A DNA stretch of 64,000 nt. Source: Halomonas smyrnensis AAD6. GTDB lineage: Bacteria; Pseudomonadota; Gammaproteobacteria; Pseudomonadales; Halomonadaceae. Below the pieces are notes generated by a model. The model saw nothing but the letters and a program-made list of their open reading frames with translations. It made no database searches and was not told the origin of the DNA. The stretch is taken from contig NZ_AJKS02000006.1 in NCBI RefSeq assembly GCF_000265245.1, positions 151,067-215,066 on the forward strand, written 5' to 3'. A program made the translations under genes and the position numbers. Of this stretch, positions 28,057 through 35,222 are shown piece after piece (position 1 is the stretch's first letter; each line of letters starts with the position of its first letter).

Positions 28057-28770
28057 TTAGTGATCAGCGTCTTCGAATATCGAGGAAAAACGCTGAACCA
28101 TTTGAGGGAGAGAAATCAGGATTTCGCGCTGGTGCACATACATGGCCTGCCGTGCCTGTTCGACATCCTGCCGTTCGATCGCATCGACGATATCGGCGTG
28201 CTGCTGGACGAGTTTCTCCAGGGGGGTGGTGTCGGGAACACTCAGGTAGCGCACCCGGTCGAGCTGTGCCTTGACCTCCTCGGTCACTCGCCAGGCCGTC
28301 TCATGCCCGGCACCGAGGGACAGAACGCGATGAAACGCCTCATCCAGGATGAAGAACTGATCGTACTGCCCGCCATGGGCACAGCGAAGCTGGCGCTCGA
28401 TCAGGTCCCGCAATTCGTCGAGCACTCTCGGCGAGACCCCCTGCTCGGCGGCCGAGATGCTCACGGCAACCTCGATGGCCTCCCTCACAAACCGCGCTTC
28501 GAGCACGGACTTCTGAGATATCCCCACCACATAGGTCCCACGCTGGGGCTTCACCTCCACCAGCCCCGCCTCGGAAAGACGAATGAAGGCCTCACGGACG
28601 GGCTGACGACTGACGGCAAAGGCATCGGAAATCTCCTTCTCGGAGAGCGCCTGACCGGGAGCAAACTGCATGCGAATGATGGCGAGTCGCAGCACCCGAT
28701 AAAGACGCTGACGCACCGAGCCACCGGTGCCATCCTGTTCCCAGAGTTCGGCGATAGCAGGAGTCAGCAT
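28057..28770 (-). CDS. GntR family regulator, FadR subfamily (uronate regulator candidate)
   Basis: Encodes 237 residues. The N-terminal winged helix has the GntR pattern LRLAIIRMQFAPGQALSEKEI with ISDAFAVSRQPVREAFIRL as the recognition unit, followed by VKPQRGTYV as the wing. The C-terminal FCD domain (about residues 95-225) contains the metal-binding acid and histidines in FFILDEAFHRVLSL and QHADIVDAI. UxuR, ExuR and related hexuronate regulators belong to this class. It heads the dctPQM-uxuBA genes and is divergent from the AGE isomerase. A perfect palindrome lies 38 bp upstream of its start. Confidence 0.9.
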   Translation of the reverse strand: MLTPAIAELWEQDGTGGSVRQRLYRVLRLAIIRMQFAPGQALSEKEISDAFAVSRQPVREAFIRLSEAGLVEVKPQRGTYVVGISQKSVLEARFVREAIEVAVSISAAEQGVSPRVLDELRDLIERQLRCAHGGQYDQFFILDEAFHRVLSLGAGHETAWRVTEEVKAQLDRVRYLSVPDTTPLEKLVQQHADIVDAIERQDVEQARQAMYVHQREILISLPQMVQRFSSIFEDADH

Positions 28771-28807
28771 GGATCACTTACCTTTGAGCTTTCGTCTGAT
28801 ATGACTT

Positions 28808-28822
28808 GTATGGTAGCCATAC
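28808..28822. promoter_or_regulatory. Candidate operator for the uronate-cluster GntR regulator
   Basis: GTATGG-TAG-CCATAC is a perfect 6-3-6 inverted repeat in the 144-bp gap between the divergent regulator and AGE-isomerase genes. FadR-subfamily operators share a TGGTnnACCA-like core, and UxuR/ExuR sites are of this type. A related half-site, TTTTTGGTAGTGC on the minus strand, occurs between the regulator and dctP. Confidence 0.55.
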
Positions 28823-28914
28823 TAGGATAGTTGGAGCGCACTGTCAGGGCCGACCACATAGCACTTTGGTCTCACCTCTCCTTTCCGCCATTACCAGAGA
28901 ATCTGGAGGACGCC

Positions 28915-30201
28915 ATGCAAGTTCCCGCCTTCATCGCCCCGCCCGATGACTGCTTGTTGCTCAAGTCCGATCATCGACGCTGGCTCGAGAAGACCGGGCT
29001 CGCCCTGCTCGAGTTCGGGGCAGCTGCCGAACACCCGGCGGGCGGATACGGCTGGCTAGATACCGCCGGCCACCTGGACCCCGGGCGGCCAGTGACCACG
29101 CTGCAGACCGCTCGCCTCACCCATGTCTTCTCGCTCGCCCACCGGCTCGGCGTTCCCGAGGCCAAGGGCAAGGTCGAACATGGCCTGGCCGGCCTGCGGC
29201 AACTCGCGGACGATCAGTACGGTGGCTGGTATCAGGGACAACAGGCGCCTGGGGCGACCACCCACAAACACGCCTACAGCCATGCCTTCGTGGCACTGGC
29301 CGCTTCATCCGCCCATCAGGCCCTTGGCACCGCCCAGACGCGTGCCCTGCTCGATCGCGCCATCGATGTCATCGATACCCACTTCTGGTCCGACGACATG
29401 GGGCTCTGCCTGGAAAGCTATGACCGTGACTGGACCAAGCTCGACGCCTACCTCGGCGCCAACAGCAACATGCACACGCTCGAGGCTTATCTCGCGCTGT
29501 GTGACACCACCGGCGATGTCCGTTGGCTCGATCGGGCCCTCGCGATCGCCGAGACCTTCATCCATCACCATGCTCGTCGGCACGACTATCTGGTGCCCGA
29601 GCACTTCGATTCACAGATGAGGGTGTTGTACGACTTCCATAAGGACCAGCCCGCCGACCAGTTCCGCCCCTACGGCCTGACGCCCGGGCATTCCCTCGAG
29701 TGGTCACGCCTGCTGCTGAACCTGGAGGCGTCGTGCCTGAGACACGGCAGACCGACCCCTTCCTGGCTGCTGGAGGACGCGGAAGGATTATTCGCCGCGG
29801 CCGCAAGACATGGATGGGAGGCCGATGGGCAGCCAGGCTTCGTCTATACGCTGGACTGGGACAAGCGTCCGGTCATCACGGCTCGTCGCCACTGGGTCAC
29901 CAGCGAGGCGGTCGGTGCCGCGCATGCGCTGCTGGTGAGAACGGGCCGGCAGGAGTATGCCGACTGGTATGCGACATGGTGGGCGTATATCGATCGCCAC
30001 ATCATCGATCATGACCAGGGGGGCTGGCTTCACGAGCTGGACGAGGCCAGCCGGCCGCGCGCACGTTACTGGCCGGAGGGAAAGCCGGACATCTACCACG
30101 CCTTTCAGGCCACCCTGCTGCCGCTATTGCCTCTGGCCCCCACACCGTCCACGGCCCTGTCGCGGCCCCCCTGGGCAGAGCGACTCGCGCGCCACCCCTG
30201 A
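28915..30201 (+). CDS. AGE family epimerase/isomerase, possible uronate isomerase
   Basis: Encodes 428 residues of the (alpha/alpha)6-barrel N-acylglucosamine 2-epimerase superfamily. It is close in size to YihS (413 residues). The three catalytic-type histidines are present in family context: His187 in NSNMHTLEAYL, His259 in TPGHSLEWSRLLL (with Glu262), and His395 in PDIYHAFQATL. The spacing matches YihS His176/His248/His383. Members interconvert aldoses and ketoses (mannose/fructose, sulfoquinovose/sulfofructose) or epimerise at C2. Start is the ATG at 28915 with TGGAGGA just upstream. Next to uxuA/uxuB it may convert mannuronate or glucuronate to fructuronate. That is inference. Confidence 0.85.
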   Translation: MQVPAFIAPPDDCLLLKSDHRRWLEKTGLALLEFGAAAEHPAGGYGWLDTAGHLDPGRPVTTLQTARLTHVFSLAHRLGVPEAKGKVEHGLAGLRQLADDQYGGWYQGQQAPGATTHKHAYSHAFVALAASSAHQALGTAQTRALLDRAIDVIDTHFWSDDMGLCLESYDRDWTKLDAYLGANSNMHTLEAYLALCDTTGDVRWLDRALAIAETFIHHHARRHDYLVPEHFDSQMRVLYDFHKDQPADQFRPYGLTPGHSLEWSRLLLNLEASCLRHGRPTPSWLLEDAEGLFAAAARHGWEADGQPGFVYTLDWDKRPVITARRHWVTSEAVGAAHALLVRTGRQEYADWYATWWAYIDRHIIDHDQGGWLHELDEASRPRARYWPEGKPDIYHAFQATLLPLLPLAPTPSTALSRPPWAERLARHP

Positions 30202-30229
30202 GCGCCCATGCGCCCGAGGCCCCGACGCA

Positions 30230-30256
30230 AGAGAGCCGCCCTTTGGGCGGCTCTCT
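30230..30256. terminator. Hairpin between the AGE isomerase and gloA
   Basis: A 12-bp stem (30230-30241 with 30245-30256, AGAGAGCCGCCC) has a TTT loop. It lies between convergent genes and probably ends both transcripts, though T-runs are short. Confidence 0.65.
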
Positions 30257-30317
30257 CGTGAATATCCGGCGAGCGGGCGGCCAGGCACCGATCGGCCATC
30301 CTCGGCCGAGGCCGGCC

Positions 30318-30758
30318 TCACCAGCTGCCGGTGTTCTCCATGGACGCCCAGGGCTCCTTCGGTGCCTGGGGCTCGCCGGCCTGCAGCAGCTCCACGGAGA
30401 TGCCGTCGGGGCTCTTCACGAAGGCCATGTGACCGTCGCGGGGCGGACGGTTGATGGTCACGCCGTTGGCCTGGAGGTGCTCGCACAGTGCGTAGATATC
30501 GTCCACGCGATAGGCCAGGTGGCCGAAGTTGCGGCCGCCGGTGTAGGTCTCCGGGTCCCAGTTCCAGGTCAGCTCGAGCTCCGGCGCCTGCAGCTCCGTG
30601 GAGCGCGACTCGTCCGCCGGGGCGGCGAGGAACACCAGGGTGAAACGGCCCTTCTCGTTCTCCTTGCGGCGCACTTCCTGGAGCCCCAGCAGGTCACAGT
30701 AGAAGTGCAGCGAGGCGTCCAGGTCGCTGACGCGGACCATGGTGTGCAGATATTGCAT
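30318..30758 (-). CDS. gloA: Lactoylglutathione lyase (glyoxalase I)
   Basis: Encodes 146 residues of the VOC superfamily. The start MQYLHTMVRVSDLDASLHFY matches E. coli GloA (metal ligand His5). The other metal ligands are the Glu in LELTWNWD, the His in FGHLAYRVDD and the Glu in GISVELLQ. It converts the methylglyoxal-glutathione hemithioacetal to S-lactoylglutathione. I chose the ATG at 30758 because GGGAGAG is 3-9 bases upstream; the frame further upstream is unconserved. The C-terminal tail (KEPWASMENTGSW) is slightly longer than in E. coli. Confidence 0.9.
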   Translation of the reverse strand: MQYLHTMVRVSDLDASLHFYCDLLGLQEVRRKENEKGRFTLVFLAAPADESRSTELQAPELELTWNWDPETYTGGRNFGHLAYRVDDIYALCEHLQANGVTINRPPRDGHMAFVKSPDGISVELLQAGEPQAPKEPWASMENTGSW

Positions 30759-30858
30759 GTCTCTCTCCCTGTTCACGGTTCGTTCGGGTTTCACAAGTCT
30801 GGGCAATGGGGGCATCCTGACGCATTACCCCCGATTCCTTCAGTGACGAGCAGGTGTC

Positions 30859-31401
30859 ATGAGCCACTACTGTGACCTGGCCCCCGGCCATCCGTTTCAC
30901 GGGCCCTATCACGACCACGAGTACGGGTTCCCCGTCGCCGATGACGACACGCTGTTCGAGCGTCTGGCCCTGGAGATCAACCAGGCGGGCCTGTCCTGGC
31001 TGACGGTGCTCAAGAAGCGCGACGCCTTCCAGGCGGCCTTCGAGGGCTTCGCCGTCGACCGCGTGGCCGCCTACGGCGAGGAAGAGCGTGCCCGACTGCT
31101 GGCCGACGCCGGCATCATCCGCAATCGCCTCAAGGTCGATGCCGTGATCCACAACGCCGGCGTGATCCAGACGCTGCGCGCCGAGCACGGCAGCTTCCGG
31201 GGCTGGCTGGAGGCGCATCATCCACGCCCCCACGCCGACTGGGTCCGGCTGTTCAAGCGCACCTTCCGCTTCACCGGCCCCGAGATCGTCGGCGAGTTCC
31301 TGATGAGCAGCGGCTACCTGCCCGGCGCCCATCGCGACGACTGCCCGGTCCAGGCCCGCGTCCTCGCCGCCGGCCCCGCCTGGGCCCGGGGCGATGCCTA
31401 G
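30859..31401 (+). CDS. tag: DNA-3-methyladenine glycosylase I
   Basis: Encodes 180 residues; E. coli Tag has 187. The zinc-snap ligands are Cys5 and a His near residue 18 at the N-terminus (MSHYCD...YHDHEYG), with His and Cys in LPGAHRDDCPV at the C-terminus. The family core EINQAGLSWLTVLKKRDAF and DAGIIRNRLKVDAVI are well conserved. It excises 3-methyladenine from alkylated DNA in base-excision repair. It is divergent from gloA (100-bp gap), which pairs two electrophile-damage functions, but no shared operator is evident. Confidence 0.94.
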   Translation: MSHYCDLAPGHPFHGPYHDHEYGFPVADDDTLFERLALEINQAGLSWLTVLKKRDAFQAAFEGFAVDRVAAYGEEERARLLADAGIIRNRLKVDAVIHNAGVIQTLRAEHGSFRGWLEAHHPRPHADWVRLFKRTFRFTGPEIVGEFLMSSGYLPGAHRDDCPVQARVLAAGPAWARGDA

Positions 31402-31460
31402 CCCGGCGCGCCCCTCCACTCCACCCCTGACACCACGACGACCCGAGGACTCTCCCGCCC

Positions 31461-32543
31461 ATGGACTCCCTGACACAGGCCGCGCTGGGCGCGGCGATCG
31501 GCGGCACCGTACTGGGCCGACGGCTGGGGCGCAAGGCGGTGCTGATCGGCGCCGCCCTGGGCACCCTGCCCGACCTGGACGTGGCCATCGACTACGGCGA
31601 CGCGGTCGCCGACGTCACCCAGCATCGCGGCTTCAGCCACTCGCTGTTCGTGCTGGCCGGGCTCTCGGTCGTGCTCGCCGGGCTGTCGGCCCGCGTCGCC
31701 AGGGTGCGGGACATTTCCCCGGGCCGCTGGCTGGCCTTCTTCGGCCTGTGCCTGCTCACTCATCCGCTGCTGGATGCGCTGACCACCTACGGCACCCAGC
31801 TCTGGTGGCCGCTGGACGCGCGCCCGGCGGCCTACCCGCTGCTGTTCATCATCGATCCGCTGTACTCGCTGCCGCTGCTGGCCGGCGTGCTGATCGCGCT
31901 GTTCGGCGGCAGGGCCACCGCCACCCGCTGGGGGCTGGCGCTGTCCTGCCTGTACATCGTGCTGTCGCTGGGCGCCCGCACCCTGGTCGAGCAGCGCGTC
32001 GAGCCGGTGCTCGCCGCGCAGGGCCTCGATGACGCCCCGCGACTGATCCAGCCCACGCCCTTCAACATCCTGCTGTGGCGCGTCAGCGTGGCCGAGGAGG
32101 ATCGCTACCACGAGACCCTGGTGAGCGTCTTCGACGGCGACCGGCCGCCCCGGCTGGAGAGCTTCTCCCGCGGCGCCGAATGGGAGGCGATCGCCCTGGA
32201 CGACGCCAGCGGGCGGCGCCTGGACTGGTTCGCCGGCCCCTTCCTGCGCTACGAGGTCGACGAGCGCCAGCATCCCGCCACCCTGGTGGCCACCGACCTG
32301 CGGCTGGGCTTCCCGGGCTTTCATGTCTTCCACTTCGCCCTCGCCGAGCGCAGCGACGACGGCTGGCGGCCGCTCGACGCGACCTACCGCCTCGAGGCGC
32401 CACGCCAGGGCGAGGCACCGGGCCAGGATCGCAACACGGCGCTGAGGCGGCTGGGCACGCGAATCCTCTCCGCCGAGTCGCTGCTGTGCGTCGGTCAGTT
32501 CGTCGAGCCGCGCTGGCGGCTGTCGACATCCGCCAGCTGCTGA
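31461..32543 (+). CDS. YdjM-type (DUF457) membrane metal-dependent hydrolase
   Basis: Encodes 360 residues. The N-terminal half is the PF04307 membrane domain: MDSLTQAALGAAIGGT, GTLPDLDV, HRGFSHSLFV (metal-type His cluster) and LLTHPLLDALTTYGTQLWWP. Four to five membrane helices are predicted by hydrophobicity. The C-terminal 180 residues are soluble and carry no motif I recognise. E. coli YdjM is an SOS-regulated inner-membrane protein of unknown reaction, so hydrolase activity is inferred from the His/Asp pattern only. It starts 59 bp after tag on the same strand. Confidence 0.85.
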   Translation: MDSLTQAALGAAIGGTVLGRRLGRKAVLIGAALGTLPDLDVAIDYGDAVADVTQHRGFSHSLFVLAGLSVVLAGLSARVARVRDISPGRWLAFFGLCLLTHPLLDALTTYGTQLWWPLDARPAAYPLLFIIDPLYSLPLLAGVLIALFGGRATATRWGLALSCLYIVLSLGARTLVEQRVEPVLAAQGLDDAPRLIQPTPFNILLWRVSVAEEDRYHETLVSVFDGDRPPRLESFSRGAEWEAIALDDASGRRLDWFAGPFLRYEVDERQHPATLVATDLRLGFPGFHVFHFALAERSDDGWRPLDATYRLEAPRQGEAPGQDRNTALRRLGTRILSAESLLCVGQFVEPRWRLSTSASC

Positions 32544-32564
32544 CCGGCCGCCCCGTAACGTTAA

Positions 32565-32588
32565 CAGGGCGACCCGAGGGTCGCCCTG
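32565..32588. terminator. Hairpin after the YdjM-type gene
   Basis: CAGGGCGACCC (32565-32575) is complementary to GGGTCGCCCTG (32578-32588). It lies 22 bp past the stop, before the convergent azoR. There is no T-run on the plus strand beyond CTGCGTTC. Confidence 0.6.
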
Positions 32589-32629
32589 CTGCGTTCTACG
32601 ATGATGCTTAAGTCGGCACCAGCGCCGGC

Positions 32630-33229
32630 TCAGAGGCGCTCGACCAGCCCGGCGATGGCCTGGCGGGCCTCGCTCATGGCCGCGTCGTGCTTGGCCTCGC
32701 CCATGTTCAGGCCCTCGGCGAACACGGTGTCCACCTCGCCGATGCCCATCAGGCCCAGCATGTGGGTGAGGTGCGGGGTCTGGCTGTCGAGCTCGGAACC
32801 GGCATACTCGCCGCCGCGCGCCGCCAGCAGGATGGCCCGCTTGCCCTCGATCAGGCCCACCGGGCCGTTCTCGGTGTAGCGGAAGGTCACGCCGGCGCGC
32901 AGCACGCGATCGAACCAGGCCTTCATCTGGGTCGGCAGGCCGAGGTTGTAGAGCGGCACGCCGAGCACCACCACGTCATGGGCCAGCAGCTCCTCGATCA
33001 GGGCGTCGGAGCGGGCCGCCAGCTCGCGCTGTTCGGTGTCGCGTGCTTCCGGCGCCAACTGCCAGCTGGAAAGCTCGGCCAGCCCCAGGTGCGGCAGCTC
33101 GTCGGCCACCAGATCGCGGCGGGTGATCTCCACCCCGTCGCGCTCGCCGGCCAGGGCGCTGAAGTGATCGGCCAGGGCCTGGGAGTTGCCGCCGAGGATG
33201 GAAGAGGTCAGGACGAGGACGCGGGTCAT
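32630..33229 (-). CDS. azoR: FMN-dependent NADH:quinone/azo oxidoreductase AzoR
   Basis: Encodes 199 residues of the flavodoxin-like AzoR family. It starts TRVLVLTSSILGGNSQALAD (phosphate loop for FMN), has the conserved VLGVPLYNLGLPTQMKAWFDRV, and a flavin-binding ARGGEYAG segment. It reduces quinones and azo dyes by two electrons and protects against thiol stress. AAGGAGA precedes the ATG. A near-consensus -10 sequence lies 42 bp upstream. Confidence 0.93.
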   Translation of the reverse strand: MTRVLVLTSSILGGNSQALADHFSALAGERDGVEITRRDLVADELPHLGLAELSSWQLAPEARDTEQRELAARSDALIEELLAHDVVVLGVPLYNLGLPTQMKAWFDRVLRAGVTFRYTENGPVGLIEGKRAILLAARGGEYAGSELDSQTPHLTHMLGLMGIGEVDTVFAEGLNMGEAKHDAAMSEARQAIAGLVERL

Positions 33230-33270
33230 GGCGATCTCCTTGGAGCTTCGTGAGCGGAAGAATAATCGCC

Positions 33271-33298
33271 ATTATATATTCGTTTTTGGCCACGATAA
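33271..33298 (-). promoter_or_regulatory. Candidate promoter of azoR
   Basis: On the minus strand a perfect TATAAT (33271-33276) is preceded by a 16-bp spacer and TTATCG (33293-33298), a poor -35. The surrounding 60 bp is much more AT-rich than the genes. Confidence 0.45.
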
Positions 33299-33348
33299 GC
33301 GGGAAAAACCGCAGCTATCGTTCGACCATATCGAATACTGAAGCGCCC

Positions 33349-34122
33349 CTAGGGCGCGATGCCCTGCCCGCAGCCCCGATAGGTATCGCCGTTGAGCGAC
33401 AGGGTCACCCGGGCCGGCCAGGGCTGGCCGCTCATGTCGTCGAAGCAGGCCTTGGCCTCGATGCGCAGCGTGAAGGGCCGCGCCGCCTGGCCGCTGGCCA
33501 GGATCACCCGGCCGGCGCCGTTGTCGAGGGTGGTCACCCGATAGGGCAGCGTCAGCTCGCGCTCGCCGTAGTCCAGGGTCAGGTCGAGCCGCGGCACGTC
33601 GTTGGCCAGCTCCACGTGCCAGCCCGGCTCGTTGCCGCGGCCGTGGAACATCACGCCCGGATGGCCCTCGCGGGTCAGGGCATCGAGGGTGATGTCGCGC
33701 CGGCAGTCCAGCCGCCCCCGCTGACTCTCGACCAGCGCCTCATCGCCCTTCAGCCACACGCTCAGCCCGCCGTTCTGATAGCGGCTGCCGCTGGCCACCA
33801 CGGACGGCGTGAGCCGGTTGGCCCCAAGGGCCGACCACAGCCGCAGCTCGTCCTCGCCTTCGGCGGTCACCAGGTCCTGGGCCGGCGTGCAGCGCCAGCC
33901 GACCAGCTCGTCGGCCTCGCCGGGAAACAGCGTCGAGGGCAGCAGCGGCGCCTTGGGCGCGGCGGCATCATCGGCGTCGGCGGCATCATCGGCCGCGGAC
34001 ACCGTGGGAGCGGGTTCGGGGGCCGGCTCGGTGGCCGGCGAGTTGACGTAGGTGATGCAGCCGGACAGGCCCAGCGACATCAGCAGCGGAAGGGCAACCC
34101 GGCAGGACGAGAGACGGGGCAT
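33349..34122 (-). CDS. Lipoprotein with MliC domain and COG3650-like domain
   Basis: Encodes 257 residues. A signal peptide ends in a lipobox (SLGLSGC), so the mature protein is lipidated at about Cys22. An Ala/Pro/Asp-rich spacer follows. A domain at about residues 70-140 has the MliC/PliC pattern: YxC-like WRCTPAQD, then SGSRYQNGGLSVWLKGDEALVE and a second Cys (LDCRR). The remainder, with HGRGNEPGWHVELAND and a terminal Cys pair, resembles COG3650 membrane-associated proteins. MliC proteins inhibit C-type lysozyme at the cell surface. Inhibition here is inference; the two-domain arrangement is what the sequence shows. Confidence 0.8.
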   Translation of the reverse strand: MPRLSSCRVALPLLMSLGLSGCITYVNSPATEPAPEPAPTVSAADDAADADDAAAPKAPLLPSTLFPGEADELVGWRCTPAQDLVTAEGEDELRLWSALGANRLTPSVVASGSRYQNGGLSVWLKGDEALVESQRGRLDCRRDITLDALTREGHPGVMFHGRGNEPGWHVELANDVPRLDLTLDYGERELTLPYRVTTLDNGAGRVILASGQAARPFTLRIEAKACFDDMSGQPWPARVTLSLNGDTYRGCGQGIAP

Positions 34123-34268
34123 GGCAATGACTCCTTGTACGACGAAACTCCAGCGCTGCCAGCATACCAGCCACCGGCCGGGAGTGGCGCGACGCCGGGC
34201 GCGCGCCGTTCCCGGCGACGGAAACGGAATCCGGCTGGCCCGAACGACTGAATAAAACTAAACTTGCT

Positions 34269-34284
34269 CTTCATCATCATGAAG
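34269..34284. promoter_or_regulatory. Palindrome upstream of metR
   Basis: CTTCAT-CATC-ATGAAG is a perfect 6-4-6 inverted repeat ending 13 bp before the metR ATG, in an AT-rich stretch. LysR-type regulators often autoregulate through such sites, but it does not match the MetR consensus (TGAAnnnnnTTCA) in orientation. Confidence 0.4.
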
Positions 34285-34297
34285 TTAGCTCAGAAAC

Positions 34298-35212
34298 ATG
34301 CTCGAACTCCGCCATCTCCGCACGCTCATCGCCCTGCGCGATGCCGGCTCCCTGGTCGAAGCCGCCGAGCGGGTGCACCTGACCCAGTCCGCCCTCTCCC
34401 ACCAGATCAAGGACCTGGAGGAGCGGCTGGGCAACCCGCTGTTCCTGCGCAAGACCCGGCCGGTGGAGTTCACCCGCGCCGGGCTGCGGCTGCTGGCGCT
34501 GGCCGAGCAGGTGCTGCCCCAGGTGCGCATGGCGGAGCGCGACCTGGCGCGGCTGGCCGGCAACGAACAGGGCCGGCTGCACATGGCCATCGAGTGCCAC
34601 AGCTGCTTCCAGTGGCTGATGCCCACCGTCGACCACTTCCGCGACCACTGGCCCGAGGTCGAGATCGACATTCCCGGCGGCCATCACTTCGATCCGCTGC
34701 CGGCCCTGGCCCGCGAGCAGCTCGATCTGGTGATCACCGCCGATCCCCAACCGCTGCCCGGCGTCCACTACGAGCCGCTGTTCCGCTACGAGGGGCTGCT
34801 GGCCGTGGCTCGCCAGCACCGCCTGGCCGGCAGGCCGTTCGCGGTGCCGGAGGACCTGGCCGACGAGACGCTGATCACCTATCCGGTGGAGCACACCATG
34901 CTGGACGTCTTCACCCAGTTCCTCGATCCGGCCGGCTGCCGGCCGCGCGAGGTGCGCACCGCCGAACTGACGATCATGATGATGCAGCTGGTGGCCAGCG
35001 GGCGGGGCGTCTGTGCGCTGCCCAACTGGGCGCTGACCGAGTATCTGGAGCGGGACTACGTCAAGGCCGTGCCGCTGGGCGAGCACGGGGTGTGGAGCAC
35101 GCTGTTCGCGGCGATCCGCGAGGAGACACGCGACGCGCCCTGGATGGAGGATTTCCTGCGTACCGCGCGGGAAACGTCGTTCTCGGTGCTGACCGGCATC
35201 AAGCCGGCCTGA
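34298..35212 (+). CDS. metR: LysR family regulator, MetR-like
   Basis: Encodes 304 residues. The N-terminus MLELRHLRTLIALRDAGSL, followed by AERVHLTQSALSHQIKDLEE, is nearly the MetR helix-turn-helix. A LysR substrate domain begins at about residue 92 (GRLHMAIECHSCFQWLMP), where MetR senses homocysteine. MetR activates metE, metH and related methionine genes. No methionine gene adjoins it here, so its targets lie elsewhere. It ends 10 bp from the convergent rstB-like gene. Confidence 0.9.
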   Translation: MLELRHLRTLIALRDAGSLVEAAERVHLTQSALSHQIKDLEERLGNPLFLRKTRPVEFTRAGLRLLALAEQVLPQVRMAERDLARLAGNEQGRLHMAIECHSCFQWLMPTVDHFRDHWPEVEIDIPGGHHFDPLPALAREQLDLVITADPQPLPGVHYEPLFRYEGLLAVARQHRLAGRPFAVPEDLADETLITYPVEHTMLDVFTQFLDPAGCRPREVRTAELTIMMMQLVASGRGVCALPNWALTEYLERDYVKAVPLGEHGVWSTLFAAIREETRDAPWMEDFLRTARETSFSVLTGIKPA

Positions 35213-35222
35213 ACCGCGAACC

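Noticed and set aside
34261..34297. A MetR-regulated metE gene beside metR.
   Set aside because: The divergent neighbour is an MliC-type lipoprotein gene, not a methionine gene, and the nearby palindrome does not match the MetR consensus.
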